A DNA stretch of 64,000 nucleotides. Origin: Clostridium sp. (GTDB lineage Bacteria; Bacillota; Dethiobacteria; Dethiobacterales; Dethiobacteraceae). The notes below the pieces were generated by a model that saw only the letters and a list, made by a program, of their open reading frames with translations, made no database searches and was not told the origin of the DNA. The DNA is taken from contig JAGXRV010000089.1 in the NCBI GenBank assembly GCA_018335695.1, positions 1 through 64,000 of the forward strand, read 5' to 3'. Shown here in pieces: positions 35,664 through 43,938 of the stretch; position 1 is the first letter of the stretch; each line of letters starts with the position of its first letter. Made by a program: the position numbers and the translations under genes.

Positions 35664-37646
35664 TTACCAATGACAGGTAATAGAAGTCAACTGTTTATAT
35701 TTTTCCAGGTAAGCGCACACGGTAGCTACGTAAGTGGCATGTGACCAAGTGAGCGGCGCAACAGACAGAGCTTCGCCGCTGTAGGGGTGAAGCTGCTCCG
35801 GCAGCACACCGCTAAATAAGGAAGAGCGATCGACCCAATGCAGCAATTCTACTGCCCGCGACAATTCATCTGTTTTTGTAGCTCTGGCAATATACCACTG
35901 AGCCAGCCACAAAGTACAGATTATCCAAGGATTTCCTGGAACAGTATTAATATCACTCGTTTTCTGGAAATAGTAATCGTCAGTATAACGCGCAATGCCG
36001 CCCACACCTGTTTTTACCCAAAGGCCTGCTTCAATAGCTTGCATGGTGCGTACAATCCGTTCGTCATCCGCCGGCAGCACGTCGAAAGCAAAAAGAGCCC
36101 AAAGCGAACTTTCCAGCGTGGTGTCTTTCTCATAACTGCCGTCCGCTTTGACAAGGTAACCGCGAATAAATCGTCCCAGTTCTTGATCATAAAGATGCTC
36201 TAAAATTCCTTGGTGGAGTTTTTGAGCCGCCTCCTGATAAACATGTTGTTTTTCGTCCTCTCCCAGGACTTCGGCAAAGTGAGCAGCCGCCTTCAGCGCC
36301 GCATATACGGTAGCAGCCGTATATGTGAAAATTCCGCGCCTTTCTTCCCAGAGGTCGTAGCTAGGCTTTGGCAAATTGAAAATATCTTCAATATAATTGA
36401 TCATGAAATCGGCAGCAGGCTTAACAAATCCGCGGTAACAAAACTGAATAAAATTAAGGTCACGGTGCCGTTTATAATATTCCCATAACGCGCAGATTAC
36501 CAGCGCAGTCTCATCTTCCTGAATTGGAATTTGCGATCTGCCGTGTTCTACCCAAGCATGCCAAGACGAGCCTACCGAACCGTCCGGGTTATATTTATGC
36601 AGTAAAAATCCTTTGTCTGTAAGAGAATTTTCACAAAAATAGAAGAACTGAATAACCATTTCATGATAACCGGCTTGAATTGCCGCCATAGCCACCAGAG
36701 CACCGTCGCGGGGCCACATATAGCTGTAGTGGTCGCGGTTGTAGTGCAGAATGTCCGAATCATTAGCGGCAATAATCGCACCAATATTGCGGTCTATCTG
36801 GGTACGCAGAATAAGGAGGCTGCGTTTGTATTGATCGACAAGATTTTGAGGCAAATCGAGAAAAGCCGTTTCCTGTTTATTAACCCACTTCTGCCAGAAT
36901 GTTTCAATCCGATCCAGCAGCCGCGCAGGCGAACGGTCAACGACATATTCGTTAAGCTGGCGAACTTCCTGATAGTTTTTACCAACAACCAGCCAGTAAT
37001 ACAAAATCTTTTCTTCTCCAGCCTCCAGAAACATCCGAAAAGAAATAGTGCTGTCTACAGAACCTTGAGCAATGGGATTGTTAGCCAATCGACCGTCCTC
37101 AGCATCACGCCAAGTTCCTTCAGAGCCGCCAAAACGTTTTATACCGGTCGTGTATTCAAAAATCCTCTCACCGTGTGCCCGACCGTTTGCTAAGAAATAT
37201 CTGTTACGTTTGTAATGGTACACTGCCGAAATTTCAGGATTATAGACAGCCGTGTCGCCGACTTCGCTCTCGTCAATCGAAAAATCATGTGTGAAAAAAA
37301 TTCGTACCTCACGGCGACGTGCCGCCGTGTTTTTCACTTTCATCCGTTTAAGGTATATATTATCAGTGAAATGCACGGCATCATTAATCAATAACTCAAG
37401 CTCCAATCCACTGTTGGAAGCTTTTATCTCACTAACCAGTGTTTCCTGCTTGTAACCGCTGATTTTTTCCCAAGCCGAAGAATAGCACCAAGAAAAATGA
37501 CCTTCAGTCCAAATACCAAAGGTGCAAAAATGACCGCCCACATGGTTTAGCTGACCGACATAGGGAAAATATAGATCACGGATACTTAGTGAAGCATCCA
37601 TATTCACAAGTAATTGACCGTTTCCGAAGACAAGCGGTCTTGGCAT
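35664..37646 (-). CDS. Glycoside hydrolase family 15 protein (glucoamylase/trehalase-like)
   Basis: A 660-residue GH15 enzyme. The N-terminal supersandwich domain (LVFGNGQLLVNMDASLSIRDLYFPYVG) is followed by an alpha/alpha barrel from about residue 260, with HYNRDHYSYMWPRDGALVA, the general-acid region SYDLWEERRGIFTYTAA and late SHATYVATVCAYLEKY. GH15 enzymes remove glucose from chain ends or split trehalose; the choice cannot be made here. There is no signal peptide, so it works in the cytoplasm. AGGAGG precedes ATG 37646, 11 bases after the upstream stop. Confidence 0.9.
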   Translation of the reverse strand: MPRPLVFGNGQLLVNMDASLSIRDLYFPYVGQLNHVGGHFCTFGIWTEGHFSWCYSSAWEKISGYKQETLVSEIKASNSGLELELLINDAVHFTDNIYLKRMKVKNTAARRREVRIFFTHDFSIDESEVGDTAVYNPEISAVYHYKRNRYFLANGRAHGERIFEYTTGIKRFGGSEGTWRDAEDGRLANNPIAQGSVDSTISFRMFLEAGEEKILYYWLVVGKNYQEVRQLNEYVVDRSPARLLDRIETFWQKWVNKQETAFLDLPQNLVDQYKRSLLILRTQIDRNIGAIIAANDSDILHYNRDHYSYMWPRDGALVAMAAIQAGYHEMVIQFFYFCENSLTDKGFLLHKYNPDGSVGSSWHAWVEHGRSQIPIQEDETALVICALWEYYKRHRDLNFIQFCYRGFVKPAADFMINYIEDIFNLPKPSYDLWEERRGIFTYTAATVYAALKAAAHFAEVLGEDEKQHVYQEAAQKLHQGILEHLYDQELGRFIRGYLVKADGSYEKDTTLESSLWALFAFDVLPADDERIVRTMQAIEAGLWVKTGVGGIARYTDDYYFQKTSDINTVPGNPWIICTLWLAQWYIARATKTDELSRAVELLHWVDRSSLFSGVLPEQLHPYSGEALSVAPLTWSHATYVATVCAYLEKYKQLTSITCHW

Positions 37647-37657
37647 TCATCTACCTC

Positions 37658-40468
37658 CTACTCTGCTTTCTGGGTCGGCTGTGTATCCTCCCAGACTTTT
37701 TTATAGATTTGATTCGTTTGCTTAGCAAGTGTTTGCCAAGAATATGCGGCAATTGCTCTTTCCCTGCCTTGTAGACCCAGACGTTCTCGCAGCGGTGGAT
37801 CAGCCAGCAAAGTATTGATTGCTGCAGACAAAGCAAGATGGTTTCCCGGCGGAAACTTTAACCCGTCGCTGCCGTGACGAACAACTTCCCCCAACCCCCC
37901 CACATCGGAAACAATCAGTGGGGCTGCCGTCGCCATGGCTTCAAGCGCTACAATCCCAAAAGGCTCATACAAACTCGGCAATACAGTAATATCGGCAGTA
38001 GCCAGCAGCCGGTTTCGTTCTTCGTCAGTCACAAAACCGGTAAAGAGTACGTTGTCAGCTATCCCATACTCCTCCGCTTGCTTTTTCAACAGAGGAAGCA
38101 TCGGACCTTTCCCACTGATTACCGTCTTAGTATTCGGAAAAACCGGCAGGACGGAAGTCAAAGACTTGATAAGCACTTCTACTCCTTTTTCACGCACCAA
38201 GCGGCCGATAAAATAGATGATCGCCTCATTATCATTGGCATATCTGCGCCTTTGCTCAGCTTGCAGGCGTAATGCCGCAACCTTTTCCGGCATTACGCCA
38301 TTTTGAATCACCGAAATTTTGCTCAGAGGTACTGAGAAGAGGCGTGAAACTTCCAAAGCCATAAATTCACTGCAACAAATAAGCTGGTCTGCACCTTCAG
38401 CCAATTTCTGCTCCTGCGCGTGAATTTTTTTCTGCAAGTCAGTATATAAGCCCCCGTTGCGGCCAAATTCGGTCGAATGTATAGTGACTACAAGGGGAAG
38501 CTGCCAATAGCGTTTCAGCTCTAAGGCTGCTGTTCCCACAAGCCAGTCATGAGCGTGAAGAACAATAAGTTTATTTGAGGAAATAAGTTGTTGTGCTAAG
38601 TTAAAAAACAAAAGATTGAGCTGCATTACCCAGTCGTAGAAATCAATCTCTTCCCCTGCTTTCTGGTAAGGGGACAGCCGGTAGACAGATACACCGTCGT
38701 TAAGCTCATACGATGGGGTATTGCCTGAGCGGGAAGTCAAGACGGCAACCGGCTGACCTTGTTTGGCCAGTGTCTGGCTCAGATCCTCCACATGCCGGGC
38801 AAGCCCCCCCATAATCTCAGGCGGGTATTCCCAAGAGAGCATCAAAACAGTAGGCTCTGCTTCCCGAGAGGATAAGACGGAAAACTGCTCCGTAACAAAA
38901 GATTGCGGCCTCAAGATTGGAAATATATCTGAGCCGGTCATCTCCATGGCTGACAGTTCCGGGGCGCAATTTTGGCCGTTTGCAATCATTTTGTCTAAGC
39001 GACTAAAGTTTTCAAGGTGAGCAAGGACTCTATGTGTGGCATACTGATGTGTTGTGCCGGCATTTAGCATAAAAGCCCAATCTGAACTTTGCGCCAACAA
39101 AAGTTCACGCGTCATCTGGTTTAGAATCAGTTTTTTCTCCTGGTCAGGATTAGGGAGTGCTGCGGCACGACGTATCAGACGTTTTTCCGCCTGGTGATAA
39201 CGCGGATAGAGCCAGTCATTTTTTGGGTTTAGCCAAACCTTGCTGTACCCTCCCTCTCCCCAGCTGGAATGAAACAATTCGGCTGTATCAGGGCATCCGA
39301 AGGCATCAAGATAGCGGGAAGGAGTGGAAAGTGTGTAGACATCAGAGTATTCAGCCGCCTTGCGAAATAAAGACTCAAGAAAATCAGAACCCTCAAACCA
39401 CCAATGACCAAAAAGCTCGGCGTCATAAGGTGCGGTCACCACCGGGACGGCAGACTGCGCGGCTGCCAAAAATTCAATTTGCCGTTCACGATTAAAATGA
39501 AAGTTGCCGGCATGCTCCCGCGCCCTCTCTAAAGCCTGCCAAGGGTTGTAAGGTTCTTTGGGGAGGTTATTCCCCGTCACACGCCAGTACTTAAAGCCGG
39601 TGTTCACTCGAACCGGATAAGGCAAAAAATTACGAAGATAAGCTTCATCTAAATCAAAACCTATGTCACGGTAATATTCTCTGTAATCATGATCACCGGG
39701 ATAACCAGACTGATTGCTCCACACCTGAGCAGATGTCTCAGGGTCACGGGCAAAAATAGCGACGCCGGCTGGTGTGCGCACCGGAGCGTAAACATTGTTT
39801 TGCGGTGGAGGCCAAGCGTTTCTCAAGCCGTGAGTATCAACAAAAGTAAACTCGACCTGGTTTTTAAACAAAATCTTATCTAAACCAGGGAAATAGCCGC
39901 ATTCAGGCAACCAGATTCCACGAGGCCGATAGCCAAAACAGGCAGTAAAAGCATCGAGACCCACCTCAATCTGTGCGCTTACAGCTTCATTTGTTTGCAT
40001 CAACGGTAAATAGCCGTGGGTCGCACAGGTAGTGATTAATTCAAGATTTCCATTCTCTGCCAAAGTTGCGAAGCCGGCAGTAATATTGCCATGGTAATGC
40101 TCAAGGTAAGTTTGCTGCAGAGTGTAGAGGCGATCTCTATAGTAGCATGCCAGACGTTGAAATGCCTCCTGTCCTTTGGTACGTCTAACTTCGCTCTCCG
40201 CCAATCTAAGCAGGCGCTGCAAATAATCCTCGTATCTTCTCGCCAATACAGGATGATTCAGCATCGAAAGCAGCGTGGGTGAAAGAGAAAGTGTGAGAGC
40301 ATAATCAACATTTTGTTTTCTCAAACGTTCCAAAACTACCAGCAAAGGCAGATAGGACTCTGTCATTGCTTCAAAAAACCAGCGTTCTTCCAAATGGTGC
40401 TCTTCTTTGGCAGAGTAAACAAAGGGCAAATGTGCATGCAAGACAAGATTAAAATGACCTTTTGCCAC
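37658..40468 (-). CDS. GH57 alpha-glucan branching domain fused to GT4 glycosyltransferase
   Basis: A 936-residue two-enzyme fusion. Residues about 1-520 are a GH57/DUF1957 domain: it opens GHFNLVLHAHLPFV, has the nucleophile in GIWLPECGY and the acid in TAPYDAELFGHWWFEG. From about 545 (LMLSWEYPPEIMGGLARHV) it is a GT4, glycogen-synthase-like domain with HAHDWL, FIGRLVREKGV and the EPFGIVALEAM E-x7-E motif. One chain could thus both elongate and branch glucan. GTG 40468 gives the family-usual GH57 start and has AGGTGA upstream; its base neighbour is the stop of the DUF4912 gene, one base away, indicating coupling. The in-frame extension to 40537 is not needed. Confidence 0.9.
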   Translation of the reverse strand: MAKGHFNLVLHAHLPFVYSAKEEHHLEERWFFEAMTESYLPLLVVLERLRKQNVDYALTLSLSPTLLSMLNHPVLARRYEDYLQRLLRLAESEVRRTKGQEAFQRLACYYRDRLYTLQQTYLEHYHGNITAGFATLAENGNLELITTCATHGYLPLMQTNEAVSAQIEVGLDAFTACFGYRPRGIWLPECGYFPGLDKILFKNQVEFTFVDTHGLRNAWPPPQNNVYAPVRTPAGVAIFARDPETSAQVWSNQSGYPGDHDYREYYRDIGFDLDEAYLRNFLPYPVRVNTGFKYWRVTGNNLPKEPYNPWQALERAREHAGNFHFNRERQIEFLAAAQSAVPVVTAPYDAELFGHWWFEGSDFLESLFRKAAEYSDVYTLSTPSRYLDAFGCPDTAELFHSSWGEGGYSKVWLNPKNDWLYPRYHQAEKRLIRRAAALPNPDQEKKLILNQMTRELLLAQSSDWAFMLNAGTTHQYATHRVLAHLENFSRLDKMIANGQNCAPELSAMEMTGSDIFPILRPQSFVTEQFSVLSSREAEPTVLMLSWEYPPEIMGGLARHVEDLSQTLAKQGQPVAVLTSRSGNTPSYELNDGVSVYRLSPYQKAGEEIDFYDWVMQLNLLFFNLAQQLISSNKLIVLHAHDWLVGTAALELKRYWQLPLVVTIHSTEFGRNGGLYTDLQKKIHAQEQKLAEGADQLICCSEFMALEVSRLFSVPLSKISVIQNGVMPEKVAALRLQAEQRRRYANDNEAIIYFIGRLVREKGVEVLIKSLTSVLPVFPNTKTVISGKGPMLPLLKKQAEEYGIADNVLFTGFVTDEERNRLLATADITVLPSLYEPFGIVALEAMATAAPLIVSDVGGLGEVVRHGSDGLKFPPGNHLALSAAINTLLADPPLRERLGLQGRERAIAAYSWQTLAKQTNQIYKKVWEDTQPTQKAE

Positions 40469-40469
40469 T

Positions 40470-40919
40470 TCACTCACCTCTCCCAGATTGCAGATTTGTT
40501 GGAGAATAGGCAAAAGGAAGAGAGGGAGGGATGGCAAGCGGAGAAGTAATTAAACCTTCTGCCCGCTCTTCAACCCTGCTGTCAGGAGGCAATAAAACTG
40601 AGACAGAACGTATCAGCGTAAATAAACCACCATGACAAGCAGCTGCAAGTTCCGCAAAGTATGTACTATAAGGTTTCTGGCCAGTAAAATATAGCGAACC
40701 ATTAGTTATCTGCTCTAAAATAATGCGGTTTTCCACTACTTCGGGACCGTTTTTTCCCTCCTTCAGCAGACGAAGCCAAACTCCGGCAATCTCTTCTTGA
40801 AGAGCAGATTTCACTAGAGCAAGAAATTCCTCTGTAATTTCCCAATAAACAAATAGGGAAGTTGGTGTCTGCACCATTAGATGCAAGCTGCTTTCGGCGC
40901 TTATCTCGCTCTTAGACAT
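40470..40919 (-). CDS. DUF4912 domain protein
   Basis: A 149-residue protein with the DUF4912 pattern: LHLMVQTPTSLFVYWEI near the start and SLYFTGQKPYSTYFAELAA in the middle. DUF4912 proteins often sit in front of GH57/glycogen genes, as here; the fold resembles carbohydrate-binding beta sandwiches, and a glucan-binding or scaffold role is an inference. ATG 40919 has AAAGGGG nine bases upstream. It is the first gene of the minus-strand glycan run and is divergent from leuA. Confidence 0.82.
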   Translation of the reverse strand: MSKSEISAESSLHLMVQTPTSLFVYWEITEEFLALVKSALQEEIAGVWLRLLKEGKNGPEVVENRIILEQITNGSLYFTGQKPYSTYFAELAAACHGGLFTLIRSVSVLLPPDSRVEERAEGLITSPLAIPPSLPFAYSPTNLQSGRGE

Positions 40920-41064
40920 GGTCAAGACCCCTTTGCCTGAAATTTTCATTAATTTTAAGTTTAAAGTTCGATAAATTTTCAGTAATTTCCTTCCCTTCGC
41001 AGTTAAATTGGCTAATTGCAATCCTTTATTAATATTCACCGACTAAACAATCATGAAAAAATAT

Positions 41065-41092
41065 TTGACTTTTCCATTATTTTTGTTATGAT
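41065..41092 (+). promoter_or_regulatory. Sigma-A-type promoter of leuA
   Basis: TTGACT (41065-41070), a 16-base spacer and TATGAT (41087-41092), about 50 bases before the leuA ATG. No T-box or attenuator was found in the short leader. Confidence 0.65.
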
Positions 41093-41142
41093 TAGCGGAA
41101 GCATTTTATTTTAGAATTAATTCAAGCTTGGGAGGGTTAATC

Positions 41143-42690
41143 ATGAGCGAAAAAGTGATGATTTTTGACTCTACACTTCGTGACGGTGAGCAAACGCCTG
41201 GTGCCCGTCTTAATCTAGAGGAAAAACTAAAAATTGCCAAGCAGTTGGCAAAATTAAATGTGGATATAATTGAGTGTGGCTTTCCGGTTTCTTCCCCTGG
41301 CGAATTTATGGCGGTGCAAACTATTGCAAAACAAGTTAAAGGCCCAATAATTACCGCTCTGGCCAGGACTATTCAAGCGGATATTGATGCTGTCTGGGAA
41401 GCTATTAAATATGCGGAACGACCTCGGATACACACCTTCCTCGCCTCATCTGAAATACATATGAGGCATAAGTTGCGTAAAGATCCTGAAGTTTTGCTGG
41501 AAATGGCGGTGGAAGCTGTTAAATACGCCAAAAAATTTACCTCAGATGTCCAATATTCACTTGAAGACGCTACACGCAGCGAATTTAATTATATGTGTCG
41601 TGTGATTGAAGCCGTTATTAAAGCCGGCGCCACCGTAATCAATATTCCTGATACAGTGGGCTACGCTGTCCCCGAGCAATACGGTCAATTGATAAGCGAA
41701 CTTATAAAGCACGTGCCAAATATTGATAAAGCCACTATCAGCGTCCACTGCCATGATGATTTAGGCTTAGCAGTAGCCAATTCACTGGTTGCCGTGCAAA
41801 ACGGTGCGCGTCAGGTGGAATGCAATATTAACGGTATCGGCGAACGGGCGGGCAATGCCGCATTGGAAGAAATAGTAGTTGGACTGCTGGTACGTCAGGA
41901 TTACTTTTCCCGGTTCCACACCGAAGTCAACCAGAAGGAAATATACAAAACAAGCAGATTAGTATCCAGCCTTACCGGCATTCCCGTACCGGTAAATAAA
42001 GCTGTAATAGGGATGAATGCTTTTGCTCATTCCTCCGGTATTCACCAAGACGGTATTTTGAAAAATATGTCCACATATGAGATTATCAGCGCAGAACTTA
42101 TTGGCGGAAAAGCGGCGCAGATGGTGCTTACAGCTCGCTCAGGTCGACATGCTGTGCGCCACGAATTACAGGAGATGGGTTTTAATCTTAGTGATAGCGA
42201 ATTTGAAGAATTTTTCGCTGAATTTTTAGTTCTGGGCGACAAGAAAAAAGAAGTTTTCCGTGAGGACTTAGAAGCGCTCATGGCAGACCGTCTAGCCTAT
42301 ACCGCCCCTACCTATACACTGGAATATCTGCAAACAGTCAGTGGTTCAAAAAGCATCCCCGCCGCTGTCGTCAAGTTAAAAAAAGGCGAGCAGGTATTTG
42401 TGGAAACAGATTGCGGTGCCGGTCCCATTGATGCGGCCTATAATGCCATTGATAAAATCACAGGCATCAGTCCTCGTTTGGAAACTTATAACCTGCGCGG
42501 CGTCACAGAAGGCCGTGATGCTTTGGGTGAAGTTTCAATTATGATAAAATACCAAGACAAGACGATTGTAGGTCGCGGTACTTCTACAGATGTGATTGAG
42601 GCTTCAATCAAAGCCTATTTAAACGGAATTAATAAACTGCTTTCTTTGGCAAAATTAAACGGCACTAACAGTACTCCGGAAGAAAGGTAA
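41143..42690 (+). CDS. leuA: 2-isopropylmalate synthase
   Basis: A 515-residue LeuA. It condenses acetyl-CoA with 2-oxoisovalerate in leucine synthesis. The TIM barrel shows DSTLRDGEQTPG at the start, metal ligands in SVHCHDDLGLAVANS, NGIGERAGNAALEE, and GIHQDGILKN. The last 120 residues are the leucine-binding regulatory domain, which separates it from homocitrate synthases lacking it. ATG 41143 has GGGAGGG upstream; the longer start at 41128 lies in that site. Confidence 0.92.
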   Translation: MSEKVMIFDSTLRDGEQTPGARLNLEEKLKIAKQLAKLNVDIIECGFPVSSPGEFMAVQTIAKQVKGPIITALARTIQADIDAVWEAIKYAERPRIHTFLASSEIHMRHKLRKDPEVLLEMAVEAVKYAKKFTSDVQYSLEDATRSEFNYMCRVIEAVIKAGATVINIPDTVGYAVPEQYGQLISELIKHVPNIDKATISVHCHDDLGLAVANSLVAVQNGARQVECNINGIGERAGNAALEEIVVGLLVRQDYFSRFHTEVNQKEIYKTSRLVSSLTGIPVPVNKAVIGMNAFAHSSGIHQDGILKNMSTYEIISAELIGGKAAQMVLTARSGRHAVRHELQEMGFNLSDSEFEEFFAEFLVLGDKKKEVFREDLEALMADRLAYTAPTYTLEYLQTVSGSKSIPAAVVKLKKGEQVFVETDCGAGPIDAAYNAIDKITGISPRLETYNLRGVTEGRDALGEVSIMIKYQDKTIVGRGTSTDVIEASIKAYLNGINKLLSLAKLNGTNSTPEER

Positions 42691-42721
42691 GGATAATATT
42701 TTTTTTGCCACTTCTAAATCT

Positions 42722-43045
42722 TTAAGGCAGAACTATTTCCTGCCCCGGATAAATGAGCACGCTGGTTAGCCTATTTTTTTCTAAAACTTCATCCAAGTAA
42801 TCCCGAACATCCATGCCGCAGGGGGCATGGATGTTCGCTAACGTCCACAGTGTATCGCCGCTGTCAACAACCACCTTTACAGGCTGGCTTACTTCGCTTT
42901 CAGCTGGACTGCCTGACAGAACGATCCCACCCGCTATCAACAACCAGGATGCAAATGCCAGTGAGAAGCGCCATATTTTTCGGATATGTTTCTTCTTCTT
43001 CTTGCGACGAGAATTAAAAGCTGCGTAAGTTTTAATAGCAGTCAC
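42722..43045 (-). CDS. yneA: LysM protein, YneA-like SOS cell-division suppressor
   Basis: About 107 residues: a basic N-terminus (RRKKKKK), one membrane helix (WRFSLAFASWLLIAGGIVL, about 28-46) and a C-terminal LysM domain (VDSGDTLWTLANIH...IYPGQEIVLP). Size and layout match YneA, which delays division during the SOS response in Bacillus. Two LexA boxes in its promoter support that. The start is uncertain: GTG 43045 is chosen; TTG 43051 lies inside a LexA box. The predicted mRNA leader is only some 15-20 bases. It lies next to the glutamate synthase genes and not beside lexA as in Bacillus. Confidence 0.8.
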   Translation of the reverse strand: MTAIKTYAAFNSRRKKKKKHIRKIWRFSLAFASWLLIAGGIVLSGSPAESEVSQPVKVVVDSGDTLWTLANIHAPCGMDVRDYLDEVLEKNRLTSVLIYPGQEIVLP

Positions 43046-43048
43046 CCC

Positions 43049-43062
43049 CAAACATATGTTTG
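43049..43062 (-). promoter_or_regulatory. LexA box 1 (yneA-like)
   Basis: Perfect palindrome CAAACATATGTTTG, close to the Gram-positive SOS box CGAACRNRYGTTYG. It covers the expected transcription start region. Confidence 0.8.
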
Positions 43063-43067
43063 CTTAT

Positions 43068-43096
43068 AATCTAACACAAACATATGTACGTGTCAA
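43068..43096 (-). promoter_or_regulatory. Promoter of yneA-like gene
   Basis: On the minus strand: TTGACA (43096-43091), 17-base spacer, TAGATT (43073-43068). Both LexA boxes overlap or flank it. Confidence 0.65.
43077..43090 (-). promoter_or_regulatory. LexA box 2 (yneA-like)
   Basis: CAAACATATGTACG, centred 28 bp from box 1 and lying in the promoter spacer. Confidence 0.75.
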
Positions 43097-43159
43097 GAAG
43101 AAAGTCAATCGGCCGGTTTGAAAAGTCTTAAAGTCAATTTTGCATGAGAATCTGCTGTT

Positions 43160-43930
43160 TTAACTGTCTACGGGGTAAGCAAAACAATAAAATTTGTGGA
43201 AAGGACGACTGTCTGACGGAATAATTTTAACAAATTCACGTTCAATGAAAGGTGCAGGGTCAAAGCCAAAATGAGCGCAATATTCTTCCGTCAGACGTCT
43301 GACGCGCTCCTCATCTTCTCTGCTTGGCGAAAGCAGCCTGGCTCCGATTCCGGGGAGATAAGCAGGGACATCATAGTTGAAAATATAGATCTCTCCCCCA
43401 TGTATGCCTGTTGCCAGTGTTTTCTCGGCCTGTCCGCAAACACTGGCTTGTTCATTTTGCCGGTTTAAGACAATCAGTGTCCCTCCTGCCATATACTCGC
43501 CCAGAAAGTCACCCGCCGTACCGCCGATTACTACTGTCGGTTTCATTTCCCTGTACTCCTTCATATGGATACCGACACGGTACCCCACGTTATCCCGGAT
43601 AAAAAGCCTGCCGCCACGCATTCCATAAGCCAATGCGTCTCCGCCCATACCATGCACAACAACAGTGCCGCTGTCCATCGTATTGGCAATCGCATTCTGT
43701 CCGTGCCCATGCACAATTACCTGCGGTCCGCCTAAACAGAAGGCTAAATCCTCTCCGGGAACGCCTTCCACTTCCAAGAGCAAGTCACCCTCTGTAAGTC
43801 CGGCAGCAATATAGCGCTGACCACGTACTCCTTTAAGAATAATATGCCGCTCACCCTGTGACAGCAGCACGCGAACCATTTCATTCAACTTCCTGTAATC
43901 TATCCCCTTAGACTCGATAATTGCTGTCAT
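43160..43930 (-). CDS. Glutamate synthase GXGXG domain subunit
   Basis: A 256-residue protein equal to the C-terminal beta-helix domain of the large glutamate synthase chain (also related to FwdC). The repeats are visible: GGPQVIVHGHGQNAIANTM, GTVVVHGMGGDALAYGMRGG, GGTAGDFLGEYMAGG, GIHGGEIYIF. As a separate subunit it holds the domain interface rather than active-site residues. It is the third gene of a split gltB operon, eight bases after the FMN-domain gene. Confidence 0.88.
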   Translation of the reverse strand: MTAIIESKGIDYRKLNEMVRVLLSQGERHIILKGVRGQRYIAAGLTEGDLLLEVEGVPGEDLAFCLGGPQVIVHGHGQNAIANTMDSGTVVVHGMGGDALAYGMRGGRLFIRDNVGYRVGIHMKEYREMKPTVVIGGTAGDFLGEYMAGGTLIVLNRQNEQASVCGQAEKTLATGIHGGEIYIFNYDVPAYLPGIGARLLSPSREDEERVRRLTEEYCAHFGFDPAPFIEREFVKIIPSDSRPFHKFYCFAYPVDS

Positions 43931-43938
43931 CTTGCCAC

